Notes under the pieces: generated by a model | Seen by the model: the letters and a program-made list of their open reading frames with translations, nothing else | Databases searched by the model: none | Told to the model about the DNA's origin: nothing | From: a virus | Reading direction: 5' to 3' (one strand) | Length of the DNA stretch: 46,717 nt | IMG/VR virus record: IMGVR_UViG_3300012985_000014 | Location: 1-46,717 of that record | Part shown: positions 23,872 through 31,724 of the stretch, one piece after another | Layout: every line of letters starts with the position of its first letter | How positions within the stretch are numbered: the first letter of the stretch is position 1 | Program-made: the position numbers and the translations under genes

Positions 23872-25692
23872 ATGGGCGTAATCCAGGGAGACGTTGGCGG
23901 CGGAGGTGGCACGGACGCCACCATCACGTTCAGCGACATCACAACCAACGATGTCTCGACGTCGAAGCACGGCTTCATGCCGAAGCTTCCTGGCACCGCG
24001 ACCAAGTTCTGGCGCGACGACGGCACCTATCAGACCATCGCAGGGGGCGGGGATGCGCTCGTCGCGAATCCCCTGTCGCAGTTCGCGGCCACTACGTCCT
24101 TGCAACTGAAGGGCGTAATCAGCGACGAGACCGGGTCCGGATCCCTGGTGTTCGCGACCTCGCCAACGCTCGTAACGCCCACGCTCGGCGTTGCCTCGGC
24201 TACGACCATCAACAAGGTCACGGTCACCGCCCCGGCGACCGGATCCACGCTCACCATCACCGACGGGAAAACCCTCACGGTCTCGAACGACGCGACCGTC
24301 TCGGGAACTAACACGGGCGACGTCGCCAACACCGCCGTGACCACCGGCAAGCTGTCCCAGTTCGCCGCGACGACCAGCGCCGAACTCGCGGGGGTCATCT
24401 CCGACGAAACGGGCAGTGGCGCGCTGGTGTTCGGGACGAGTCCAACGCTGACCACGCCGACCCTTGGCGTCGCCACGGTAACGACCGTCAACAAGGTGAC
24501 CATCACGGCGCCCGCGTCGGGGTCAACGCTCGTCATCGCCGACGGTGCCACGCTGACTGCGTCGGCGACCGCGACCGTGAGCGGGACCAACACGGGCGAT
24601 CAGACCATCAGCGACGCGACTATCTCCACGTCGGACATCACCACCAACAACTTCAGCACGACCAAGCACGGCTTCGTTCCCAAGGGCACGAACGTCGGCA
24701 GCTTCCTGAAGGACGACGGTACTTGGGCGGCCATTCCTGGTGGCGGCGACGCCCTGACGAGCAATCCGCTCAGCCAGTTCGCGGCTACGACGTCGCTCCA
24801 ACTCAAGAACACCATCAGCGACGAGACGGGCAGCGGGTCTCTCGTCTTCGCGACTTCGCCGGCCCTGGTGACCCCGGATATCGGCGCAGCGACTGCGACC
24901 ACGGTCAACAAGATTACGATCACGTCCCCGGCCACGGGCGCGACCCTGACTATCAGCGATGGGAAGACGCTCACCGTCAGCAACAACGCCACGGTCAGCG
25001 GGACTAACACCGGCGACCAAACAATCACGGGCCGCCTCATCGGCGTCCAAGTGCTTACGACCGGCAGCGCGGCGACGTACACTCCAACGGCAGGGACCGC
25101 ATCGGCCGTCGTCGAAGGATGGGCCGAGGGCGGCGGCGGAGGCGGATGCGCGGCGACGTCGGCGTCTCAGGCATCCATCGCGTGCGGCGGCGGCGAGGGC
25201 GGCTACTTCTGCCACCGCTACTCGTCAATCACGACCGGAACCTACACCGTAAGCAACGTCGGCGGGGCGAAGGGCGCCAACACCGGGGCGGCGGCTGGCG
25301 ACGGCGCTGACACCACGTTCACCGATGGGTCCACGCTCCTGACGGCCAAGGGTGGCAAGGGCGCGCAGGCGGGTGTTGCTTCTGGGACCGCGACGACCGT
25401 CCTCGCGGGCGCGGCAGGGGGCGCCATCTCCACCAACGGCAACATTCGCAACCTCGGTGGCGTTGGCGGCGGTATGGCCATCCGTACCGGAACAGGCGGC
25501 GCGAACAGCTCCATCTCGGGATACGGCGGCGGTCCGAACGGCGGGGACGCGCGCGGCACCAGCGGCGCGGGACAGGACGCTAAGGGTCCGGCCGGCGGCG
25601 GAAGCGGCGGCCTCGGGCTTTCATCGGGCGCGGCTGTCACGGGCGGGCAGGGCGGACCTGGTCTCATTGTCGTCTGGGAGTACAGCTCGTAA
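23872..25692 (+). CDS. Repeat-containing glycine-rich tail fibre
   Basis: The 606-residue protein begins M-G-V-I-Q-G-D-V-G-G-G. Residues about 69-382 hold three copies of an 82-residue module (S-Q-F-A-A-T-T-S...I-S-D-E-T-G-S-G...A-T-V-S-G-T-N-T-G-D), a common tail-fibre shaft pattern. The C-terminal 190 residues form a glycine-rich domain with repeated G-G-x-G-G motifs ending in V-V-W-E-Y-S-S. Glycine-rich tips of this kind are receptor-binding (compare phage S16 gp38 as a general analogue). It is the best candidate for the main adhesin. Confidence 0.75.
   Translation: MGVIQGDVGGGGGTDATITFSDITTNDVSTSKHGFMPKLPGTATKFWRDDGTYQTIAGGGDALVANPLSQFAATTSLQLKGVISDETGSGSLVFATSPTLVTPTLGVASATTINKVTVTAPATGSTLTITDGKTLTVSNDATVSGTNTGDVANTAVTTGKLSQFAATTSAELAGVISDETGSGALVFGTSPTLTTPTLGVATVTTVNKVTITAPASGSTLVIADGATLTASATATVSGTNTGDQTISDATISTSDITTNNFSTTKHGFVPKGTNVGSFLKDDGTWAAIPGGGDALTSNPLSQFAATTSLQLKNTISDETGSGSLVFATSPALVTPDIGAATATTVNKITITSPATGATLTISDGKTLTVSNNATVSGTNTGDQTITGRLIGVQVLTTGSAATYTPTAGTASAVVEGWAEGGGGGGCAATSASQASIACGGGEGGYFCHRYSSITTGTYTVSNVGGAKGANTGAAAGDGADTTFTDGSTLLTAKGGKGAQAGVASGTATTVLAGAAGGAISTNGNIRNLGGVGGGMAIRTGTGGANSSISGYGGGPNGGDARGTSGAGQDAKGPAGGGSGGLGLSSGAAVTGGQGGPGLIVVWEYSS
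24076..25017 (+). repeat. Three coding repeats of 246 bases in the fibre gene
   Basis: Copies at 24076-24321, 24355-24600 and 24772-25017 each encode 82 residues. The second and third are separated by a different block (D-I-T-T-N...K-H-G-F-V-P-K...D-D-G-T-W) that also occurs once before the first. The gene thus has a mosaic of two repeat types, a setting for length change by recombination. Confidence 0.8.
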
Positions 25693-26141
25693 TGTCCACC
25701 GTCCAGGGGGACGTTGGCGGCGGGGCAGTCCTGGTTCTGTCGGGCGGCGCCATGACCGGCCCGATCGCAATGGGCAACAACAACGTGACCGGGGTCAAGC
25801 AGGTCACGTTCAACAGCGTTCCGACCGCCGCCAAGAGCGGCGCCAGCCCTGCGCTCGTCGACTGGACGGCGGGCAGCTTTCAAGAAATCGTCATCGGCAA
25901 CATCACAGGAACACCGACGTTCACGGCGCCCACGGGACCGTCGCGGCTCACGTTACGCGTGAAGCAGGACGCCACCGGCTCGCGCACAATCGCCGCATGG
26001 CCGTCGGGCGTTCGCTGGCCAGGCGCGACCGCCCCGACGCTCAGCACCGCAGCCAACGCCATCGACTACGTGACGTTCTTGTACGACGGGACAAATTACG
26101 ACGGCTACGCAGCAGCCGGCAGCGGAGGTGCTTGGGCATGA
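25692..26141 (+). CDS. Beta-rich virion protein with VQGD N-terminus
   Basis: This 149-residue protein starts M-S-T-V-Q-G-D-V-G-G-G, as in the two preceding genes. It then has M-T-G-P-I-A-M-G-N-N-N-V-T-G-V, a typical fibre motif in which strands wrap round a trimer axis. The remainder is strand-rich (L-T-L-R-V-K-Q-D-A-T-G-S-R-T-I). Its start overlaps the fibre stop by one base. It is a probable fibre or fibre-attachment protein. Confidence 0.6.
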   Translation: MSTVQGDVGGGAVLVLSGGAMTGPIAMGNNNVTGVKQVTFNSVPTAAKSGASPALVDWTAGSFQEIVIGNITGTPTFTAPTGPSRLTLRVKQDATGSRTIAAWPSGVRWPGATAPTLSTAANAIDYVTFLYDGTNYDGYAAAGSGGAWA

Positions 26142-27151
26142 GCCTCACCGTGCTTCTCAACACCGAGGTCACCAACGTCGTCGAGTTGGCGTCGGGCGCC
26201 ATTTTCTGTTTCGACGGGAACAAGGCGCTTCAGATGAGCACCAACGACGGGGCGTCCTTCTCGGCCGTCCCTGGCTCATCGGGCATCACTTGCCGCACGG
26301 ATTCGCTGGTTGCTAACAGCCTCGGGGAAGTCGTCTTCGGCTCCATCGCGACGCCGCCCAAAATCTACTACGCGACGACCAGCGGCACGACGCAGGCGAC
26401 GGGCACGCTGACCAACGCCGCGACGGGTATCAACCGCATCTCGGCGGACGTGAGCGGGTCGATGTGGGCTGTCACTGACTTCGACGGGAACATCTACCAC
26501 TCGACGGACCACGGGCATTCGTGGACGTCCAAGGCCGTCTCGTACCCGGGCGGTTCGATCGGCCACGTCTACGCCATCTGCGAGACGACGTACGGGTTGG
26601 CGGTGGCGGGTGAAATCGGCGACGCGAACATCTCGAGCGACGGCGGCACGACGTTCGTCAGCTGGGGGCTCACGCATCCGTCGCCGGCTGGCAATAGCGA
26701 CTACCACGGCAACCTGTGGAACATCCAGCAGAGCCCGATTACCGGCTCGCTATTCGCGACGATCGGAGACCCGTTTCCCCCGAACCCGAGCGCCGGGACG
26801 TGCCAGGTCCACCGCAACGCGGACGGCGTGGGCGTCTGGCACCACGTCAACGGCATGGACAACTCCGGTAGCAACAACATCTCGGGGTTCGCGTTCAAGG
26901 GCGACGGGACGATTTACATGTCGTCCATCTACTCGGTCGGACCGACGGGCAAGGTGTACCAGTCCACCGACGACGGCGCGAACTGGACGGAAATCAGCGC
27001 GACTCTCGGGCGCAGCTTCGTCGGCACCGCACGGATCCATCTCGCTCCGTCGGGACGTCTCTACATCAGCGACCACGTCGGGCTGTACCGATACACGTTC
27101 GGTGCCGGCTCGTCGGCATCAAACCCCATGTTCTTCGGAGGAGGTGTCTAA
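26138..27151 (+). CDS. Asp-box beta-propeller protein
   Basis: The 337-residue product carries four Asp-box (BNR) motifs of form S-x-D-x-G-x-x-[WF]: S-T-N-D-G-A-S-F, S-T-D-H-G-H-S-W, S-S-D-G-G-T-T-F and S-T-D-D-G-A-N-W. They are spaced as in sialidase-type propellers. Such propellers bind or cleave glycans, but no sialidase Arg triad can be assigned. ATG 26138 overlaps the upstream stop. It closes the receptor-binding block and is probably a host-recognition protein. Confidence 0.7.
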   Translation: MSLTVLLNTEVTNVVELASGAIFCFDGNKALQMSTNDGASFSAVPGSSGITCRTDSLVANSLGEVVFGSIATPPKIYYATTSGTTQATGTLTNAATGINRISADVSGSMWAVTDFDGNIYHSTDHGHSWTSKAVSYPGGSIGHVYAICETTYGLAVAGEIGDANISSDGGTTFVSWGLTHPSPAGNSDYHGNLWNIQQSPITGSLFATIGDPFPPNPSAGTCQVHRNADGVGVWHHVNGMDNSGSNNISGFAFKGDGTIYMSSIYSVGPTGKVYQSTDDGANWTEISATLGRSFVGTARIHLAPSGRLYISDHVGLYRYTFGAGSSASNPMFFGGGV

Positions 27152-27381
27152 TGAACGCCGCTGACATCGAGGGATTCGCGCTCAAGCTTGCTGACGGGGC
27201 GACCGTGCTCTTCCCTGAGGTAGCGCCGTTCGTCGCGGTGCTGGAGATGCTGCTCGACGTGGCGAACGAGTACGGGATTGTCCCGCACGAGTTGCCCACG
27301 GAACAGGCGCAGGCCATCGCGGCTGGAATGGCGGCGGCGCGGGCGAGCGCGGTCACGTCGTACCGGGAGCGCCACAAATGA
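27151..27381 (+). CDS. Hypothetical 76-residue helical protein
   Basis: The ATG at 27151 overlaps the propeller stop. The product is acidic at first, with a helix rich in Val, Leu and Ala around residues 18-40 that is only moderately hydrophobic, then an Ala-rich helix. It starts the lysis-side block before a one-TM protein. It could be a holin-associated or tail-chaperone-like peptide, but nothing is diagnostic. Confidence 0.5.
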   Translation: MNAADIEGFALKLADGATVLFPEVAPFVAVLEMLLDVANEYGIVPHELPTEQAQAIAAGMAAARASAVTSYRERHK

Positions 27382-27719
27382 TCACCCCGCCAGCGCTTCG
27401 AGCGGTCAGCCATTCGGAAGTCCCCGTCCCGCACGTCGATCTGAAGCCGGGCATGACGTGGTGGCAGCAGTTGCTTTTCCTGCTCGTCTCAGCGGCTATC
27501 GCGGGCGGTAGCAGCTGGGCGGGCTCGCACTGGGGCGGCGTGACACACGACCAGCTGACCGACGAACTGGCGAAGCAGGAAAAGAAGCTGGGCGCCCGCA
27601 TCGACTCCGTGGGCGCGCAGCTCGCCAAGGACTCAGACGACATGCGGAAGTACGTCGACGAGAAGACGGCGCCGAAGGTCGTCAAGAAGCTGAAGAAACC
27701 CAAGCCAACCGAGGAGTGA
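27378..27719 (+). CDS. One-TM protein, holin or spanin candidate
   Basis: The 113 residues have one strong membrane segment at about 27-47 (W-W-Q-Q-L-L-F-L-L-V-S-A-A-I-A-G-G). A charged coiled coil follows (L-T-D-E-L-A-K-Q-E-K-K-L... to about 95) and a Lys/Pro-rich end closes it. Inner-membrane spanins and some pinholins have this layout. The gene lies three genes before the endolysin. No outer-membrane spanin partner is seen nearby. Confidence 0.5.
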   Translation: MITPPALRAVSHSEVPVPHVDLKPGMTWWQQLLFLLVSAAIAGGSSWAGSHWGGVTHDQLTDELAKQEKKLGARIDSVGAQLAKDSDDMRKYVDEKTAPKVVKKLKKPKPTEE

Positions 27720-27720
27720 C

Positions 27721-28074
27721 TTGAAAAATGGCGCAAACAACAGCGGAAGGTCGTGGCTCGGTGGCGTGGAGGAGAGTGAAGCAGCTGGTGAAGCGGCGCG
27801 CGCAGCGTTCTACGATACCCTCGGTCGTACGTGCGACGCATCCCGAACCCTTCTTGACGAGTTCGGCGAGACTCTCCGCAGGTCGCGAGGAGTTGCGCCA
27901 ATTGACCGCCGCCCTACGGACCGCGAGGTCGCGCTGCAACTTCGGCTGATGGTCGCAACGTTCGCCGAGGTGGCCGACGCCTTCGACCCTCCAGCGCCGC
28001 GTGACCCCGACGAAATCACGACCACCACGAAGCGGATCAAGCGGCGCGGCGACTCGCAGCCTGGACAAAAATGA
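27721..28074 (+). CDS. Hypothetical 117-residue helical protein
   Basis: The probable start is TTG at 27721, two bases after the previous stop. An ATG at 27728 opens a different frame with a basic, less protein-like product and is rejected. The product is acidic and helical (E-V-A-L-Q-L-R-L-M-V-A-T-F-A-E-V-A-D-A-F) with a basic tail. Function unknown. Confidence 0.5.
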   Translation: MKNGANNSGRSWLGGVEESEAAGEAARAAFYDTLGRTCDASRTLLDEFGETLRRSRGVAPIDRRPTDREVALQLRLMVATFAEVADAFDPPAPRDPDEITTTTKRIKRRGDSQPGQK

Positions 28075-28361
28075 CCGACATCACCATAGACGCCCCCTTC
28101 GACGAGGAAGTGACCAAGCGGCAGCGCGTGTGCCCGGACTGCGCGAACCCCGACGCCATCGTCCTGGAGAACGACGTCCAGCCGCCCGACAAGCCCGTCG
28201 AAGCGTGGGCGATGGTCCTGTGTTGCGGCACCGAGGACCCGACGCGCTGGCGCTGGTGCCGCAAGCTTGGCGAGGTCGCGTTGCCGTCGCAGGGGCTACG
28301 CGTGTCGTACGACAGGCGGCACGATGCGATGCTCGTCACGAACGACAGGAGACGACGATGA
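28071..28361 (+). CDS. Small putative zinc protein before the endolysin
   Basis: The 96-residue protein has C-P-D-C near residue 21, C-C-G near 51 and another Cys near 63. This is a possible metal site but unlike the CHG family. The start overlaps the previous stop and the end overlaps the endolysin start. Function unknown. Confidence 0.5.
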   Translation: MTDITIDAPFDEEVTKRQRVCPDCANPDAIVLENDVQPPDKPVEAWAMVLCCGTEDPTRWRWCRKLGEVALPSQGLRVSYDRRHDAMLVTNDRRRR

Positions 28362-28843
28362 GCCGGCTCGCTCAGAAGGCCCTGGAACTGGCCGCCACGC
28401 AAATCGGCGTGCGCGAGCACGGGCGGAACCGCGGGCCGGAAATCGACGGCTACTGCCGGGAAATCGGCCACGACCCGACGAAGGCGGACCCGTGGTGCGC
28501 GACGTTCGTGTCGGCCATGGTCAAACGAGCGGCCGATGTGCTCGGCGTTCCCGTTCCGATCCACCTGACGGCTGGGTGCTGGACGCTTGACGAGAAGGCG
28601 CCGCCCTACATGCGGTCGAGCCAGCCCGCGCCGGGGGCCATCTTCCTGCTCAACGGCCACAAGCACACCGGGTTCATCGAGACGACCACGGCGGACGGGG
28701 TGATCGTGACCATCGAAGGGAACACGAACCCGGGCGGCTCCGTCGAAGGCGACGGCGTCTACCGACGCACGCGCAAGCGGAGCGAGCTGCTCTGCTTTAT
28801 CGACTTGTCCGCTGAGCCAGTCCGCGCCCTGACGATGTCATGA
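28358..28843 (+). CDS. CHAP-type endolysin
   Basis: This 161-residue murein hydrolase opens the cell wall at lysis. The start A-L-E-L-A-A-T-Q-I-G-V-R-E-H-G-R-N-R-G-P is typical of phage CHAP or NlpC/P60-like peptidases. The catalytic Cys is probably C47 in D-P-W-C-A-T-F-V, with His at H103 (H-K-H-T-G-F-I-E) and the third residue at E120 or N122 (I-E-G-N-T-N). There is no signal peptide, so export needs a holin. Its 3' end overlaps the convergent gene at 28759-28953. Confidence 0.8.
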   Translation: MSRLAQKALELAATQIGVREHGRNRGPEIDGYCREIGHDPTKADPWCATFVSAMVKRAADVLGVPVPIHLTAGCWTLDEKAPPYMRSSQPAPGAIFLLNGHKHTGFIETTTADGVIVTIEGNTNPGGSVEGDGVYRRTRKRSELLCFIDLSAEPVRALTMS

Positions 28844-28953
28844 ATCGCCGCCAGCGACTCAACGTCTGACACTGGCATCTTGTACGCCTTCGCGATGACA
28901 TCGAAGTCCATGCCCATTCGCACGCAGGCGATGACGGCGTCGCGGATGGTCAT
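28759..28953 (-). CDS. Small HTH-like protein at the end of the early operon
   Basis: The 64-residue product starts at ATG 28953, which overlaps the upstream stop (ATGA). Residues about 4-45 read like a helix-turn-helix (A-V-I-A-C-V-R-M-G-M-D-F-D-V-I-A-K-A-Y-K-M). Its last 85 bases overlap the endolysin gene antisense. It is the last gene of the leftward chain. The family is not recognised. Confidence 0.5.
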   Translation of the reverse strand: MTIRDAVIACVRMGMDFDVIAKAYKMPVSDVESLAAIHDIVRARTGSADKSIKQSSSLRLRVRR

Positions 28954-29141
28954 CGGAAGCATCCGAGCGAGCGATAGAACGCCTTCGTCTCGTCGTCCCA
29001 TGCGATGACCGCCTGCATTTCGTGGTTCGCCACCCATTCCGTGCCGCACCTGACGCAATGGAACACCTCGGCGCGCTCGCTCGCCCAGAACGAATGTAGC
29101 CACTTGTGCCACGGCAAGTTCATACACAGCCAGCGCTTCAC
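28950..29141 (-). CDS. Small zinc-binding protein (CRLFGH-like type)
   Basis: A GTG at 29141 overlaps the upstream stop (GTGA) and gives 63 residues with a Trp-rich start (W-L-C...W-H-K-W) and C-V-R-C-G near residue 33. This resembles DUF1660-type phage proteins, as does the neighbour at 29425-29568. Function of the family is unknown. Confidence 0.6.
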   Translation of the reverse strand: MKRWLCMNLPWHKWLHSFWASERAEVFHCVRCGTEWVANHEMQAVIAWDDETKAFYRSLGCFR

Positions 29142-29428
29142 GGCGCCCCTCGCCGCTTGCCTCGCGCGCACGGCCGACAGTACAGCCTTCCATCCGCGTC
29201 CGCGTAGTCAGCTGGCGTGGCTCCGCAAATACAGCATGCTGGTTCGAAGTTTCGTTCGCACCAGTGAACCGTGTTCCTGTAGCAAACACACGGAAATTCT
29301 GCGGTCGTTTCGTCTATCGTCAGTCCGTCCCAGTCCGGGCAGTAATGGGCGAACTCTCCGTCTAGAATCCTTCCTCTTTCCTTCAGGCAATCTTCATCGA
29401 ATTCTGTCGTCTTATGTTTTCTTGTCAT
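29138..29428 (-). CDS. Small zinc-ribbon protein
   Basis: ATG 29428 overlaps the preceding stop and gives 96 residues. The C-terminal part has C-C-I-C-G and, 17 residues on, C-R-P-C. Earlier cysteines (C-V-C) and a W-C-E-R segment add more possible ligands. Typical of small early phage proteins that bind nucleic acid or host factors. Its precise role is unknown. Confidence 0.6.
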   Translation of the reverse strand: MTRKHKTTEFDEDCLKERGRILDGEFAHYCPDWDGLTIDETTAEFPCVCYRNTVHWCERNFEPACCICGATPADYADADGRLYCRPCARGKRRGAP

Positions 29429-29568
29429 CTCTGAATGTCCCAGATGATCGCGCCACATCGCTCGCAGAGCACGCGCGTGTAGTCCCGATACGGCGGCACC
29501 AGAAGCCGGTCGTGCATGACTTCGAACCATACGCGATGGCCGAACAGCCGGCACAGAAACCGCTTCAT
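29425..29568 (-). CDS. 47-residue DUF1660-like protein
   Basis: The frame from ATG 29568 to the stop at 29425-29427 encodes M-K-R-F-L-C-R-L-F-G-H-R at the start and C-E-R-C-G-A near residue 36. Phage DUF1660-like proteins share this pattern and presumably hold one zinc. Both ends overlap neighbours (TGATG and ATGA), strong support for such a short gene. Confidence 0.65.
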   Translation of the reverse strand: MKRFLCRLFGHRVWFEVMHDRLLVPPYRDYTRVLCERCGAIIWDIQR

Positions 29569-29933
29569 CACGCCCCTCGCCGCTTCAGCCGTCTCGCCAG
29601 CGGGGACAGGTCGGCGGGCTTGAAGTCGAGCGCCACGACCACGGTCAGTCCTAGCGCCACCCGCACGTCATCCTCGGTCATGCACAGGTGCCAGTGGAGC
29701 GGGTATGCAGCCTGCATCGCCTTCTCGTTGTCGGTGAGCTGGCGCTCAGACGGCGGCTTGTCGGGGTCCTTGAATTCGAGGAACGCCGGTTCGCCCGTCT
29801 TGATATTCCTCGCGAGGTAATCGCATCCGATGGCCCCGAAGATGTGCGTGTCGATGGCGCCCGGGTCGATTTGGCGGGCGACCTTGCCGAGCTTCTTGTG
29901 AACCGAATCCGTGCGGCGGCGCTGGTATCCCAT
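29568..29933 (-). CDS. Possible small PD-(D/E)xK nuclease
   Basis: The 121-residue product from ATG 29933 (TGATG overlap) contains G-C-D-Y-L-A-R-N followed by P-A-F-L-E-F-K-D-P, then Q-L-T-D-N-E. The D...ExK spacing and following Gln resemble VRR-NUC or Holliday-resolvase-like nucleases. This would fit a recombination role, but it is short and the call is tentative. Confidence 0.5.
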   Translation of the reverse strand: MGYQRRRTDSVHKKLGKVARQIDPGAIDTHIFGAIGCDYLARNIKTGEPAFLEFKDPDKPPSERQLTDNEKAMQAAYPLHWHLCMTEDDVRVALGLTVVVALDFKPADLSPLARRLKRRGA

Positions 29934-31216
29934 CAGCCGACCTCGGGCGCGGGGGCGCGATGCTTGGCCAAGTCTTCCTGCCACTCGTGCAAGCCGTCGG
30001 GCTCCTCCTGAACCTCGGCGAGCATGTCGGCGGCGCGAGACAGCAGCGCCAGGCAGCCGGGGCAGTCAATCGCTTCCGCCGCCGCCAGCTTCCCCCGTAG
30101 TTCGGCGACCAGTTCTTCGGCGTCCTGCGCCCGCACGGTCACCTTCGCAAGCGCGTCGGCGGTCTCTTCGCGCAGTCGCCCTTCCTCCTGCGCCCGCCGT
30201 ACCAGGTCAGCCGAGGACGCTTCGAGGCCAGCGATTCGGGCGTCGCGGTTGTCCAATTGCTTTTCCATCGCCACCAGCACCTTCGCCCTGACCTCCAGGA
30301 ACCGCACAAGTTCGTCGATTCGAATGTCGCGGGCATCCCGCTCATTCCCCGCACTGACGACCTCCCGTTGCAGCCGGTCGTTGTCGGCCCGCGCCTCGGA
30401 CAGCAGGCGTTCGTGCGCCTTGGCGCTGTCCTGGATTTGCTGCTCCCAGCGTATCGTCTGGGCGCGGAGCTCGGCGTTGGCGGCTTCGAGGATGTCCACG
30501 GCGTGCTCGTGATCAATGAACCGCGCCAGCGTTCCAAGCTCACCGCCGACACCGGGGGACTTCAACAGCAAGGCGCGCAACTCCATGCGGTCGGCCCGCA
30601 TTCGCTCGCCCAGCCCACGCGACGCGTCTGAATTTCTCGAATTCGACACGCCGGTCGAGGGATTTTCGCTTCCTGACGACACAGAAGTCGCTGCGACTAC
30701 AACTTGCACCCCCGGCTGCGGGTTGGCGGGCGCGACGGGGGGCTTGCTGGTCGTCGTCTCGTAGCTGCGCGGTCCTTCGCGGTGAAGCTCGGTCCGTGTC
30801 GTTCCGACGTGCGACAGCGCCTCGGTCGCCCCGGCGAGCGCTTTGTCGAACGGACTTGCAGCGACCGGCGCGGGAGGGTCGGCGATGGGGCCGAAGTTGC
30901 CGTCCATGATGTCGACCTCGATTTGACTTGGCGGCGCGGCTGGCTGCTCGGCCCCGGCCTTGGCCTTCGCGTGGTCGGCGGGATACTCAGACTCGTCATC
31001 GTCGACGGTAATGGGCGGTCGGTCGACTCGCGGCAACAGCGGGACGCACTTCCCAGGTCCATGCTCTCGCCCGACCGGCGCGACCTCGGGTTGACTGCGG
31101 CGGGCGGCAAGGATGTCCTCCAGGGCGCTACGCATGCTGATCTTCTTCGCCTCTACGATGCCGGCCCGGTAGAACGCCTCCTCGATTTCCCGAATCGTCC
31201 ACGTCTCGCTGCTCAT
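29933..31216 (-). CDS. Long coiled-coil protein
   Basis: The 427-residue product has a short N-terminal helical domain and a disordered Pro/Ala/Ser region (about 50-190). From about residue 215 to 400 it is a long coiled coil with heptad-like Leu/Ala/Glu patterns, and C-P-G-C lies near the end. Nothing in it is enzymatic. It could scaffold an early complex or be a structural ATPase-free analogue of SMC-like proteins, but neither is supported further. Confidence 0.6.
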   Translation of the reverse strand: MSSETWTIREIEEAFYRAGIVEAKKISMRSALEDILAARRSQPEVAPVGREHGPGKCVPLLPRVDRPPITVDDDESEYPADHAKAKAGAEQPAAPPSQIEVDIMDGNFGPIADPPAPVAASPFDKALAGATEALSHVGTTRTELHREGPRSYETTTSKPPVAPANPQPGVQVVVAATSVSSGSENPSTGVSNSRNSDASRGLGERMRADRMELRALLLKSPGVGGELGTLARFIDHEHAVDILEAANAELRAQTIRWEQQIQDSAKAHERLLSEARADNDRLQREVVSAGNERDARDIRIDELVRFLEVRAKVLVAMEKQLDNRDARIAGLEASSADLVRRAQEEGRLREETADALAKVTVRAQDAEELVAELRGKLAAAEAIDCPGCLALLSRAADMLAEVQEEPDGLHEWQEDLAKHRAPAPEVG

Positions 31217-31515
31217 CGTCGTCCCTTTCGTGCTCTCGCGGCGATCGACTTCTCAAGAGAGAGCCGGTTCTGCTCCGGTGTGGCGCACCGCCAGCAAACG
31301 CACCGGTCGGGGTGTCCGATTACGCCGGCACCCTTCGCGGCCTCTGGCTGACTGCGGCGTCGTCCCTTCGCAGGCGCTCTCGTAGCCTTCTTGATCGCGG
31401 CAATCACCGACTCGCGGTACAGCCACACGCTCCGGGCGTCGACGTACAGGGCGAGAAGGGCGCGGCGGATGCGGAGGCGTTCTTCGGCCTTGGCGGCGGT
31501 TTGCTGGGCGGTCAT
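31213..31515 (-). CDS. Small protein with CxCxxC motif
   Basis: ATG 31515 gives 100 residues: a helical first half (L-R-I-R-R-A-L-L-A-L-Y-V-D-A-R), a basic middle and H-P-D-R-C-V-C-W-R-C near residue 69. Overlaps link it to both neighbours. Metal binding through the Cys cluster is plausible. Function unknown. Confidence 0.55.
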   Translation of the reverse strand: MTAQQTAAKAEERLRIRRALLALYVDARSVWLYRESVIAAIKKATRAPAKGRRRSQPEAAKGAGVIGHPDRCVCWRCATPEQNRLSLEKSIAARARKGRR

Positions 31516-31724
31516 GGCTTGCGCGACTCCAGCGCCACCGCGATCCGTTCGAGCAGGGCGGTCTGGGCTCGCGCGCAGACCAGGATGGCGTCGCGCTGCG
31601 CATTCGCGCGTTCGATGTCCTGAAGACGCGCCGCCCGCTCCATCTCGCGCCCAACCAGATCAACGTCTGGCAGCGGAGTCGCTAGCCTTTCGAGGGCCGC
31701 CGCGATTCTCTTCAGCGAACTCAC
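31512..31724 (-). CDS. Small helical protein
   Basis: The GTG start at 31724 overlaps the upstream stop. The 70 residues form two amphipathic helices with Leu/Ala heptads, probably a helical hairpin or coiled coil. No motifs are visible. Confidence 0.5.
   Translation of the reverse strand: MSSLKRIAAALERLATPLPDVDLVGREMERAARLQDIERANAQRDAILVCARAQTALLERIAVALESRKP

Noticed and set aside
27728-27949. 73-codon frame starting ATG at 27728
   Set aside because: The competing TTG frame at 27721 has a balanced acidic, helical product and overlaps the next gene in the usual way.
27378-28843. Complete holin-endolysin-spanin cassette
   Set aside because: Only an endolysin and a one-TM protein are evident. 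No outer-membrane spanin lipoprotein lies nearby, and the two lipoproteins elsewhere are far from the lysis genes.
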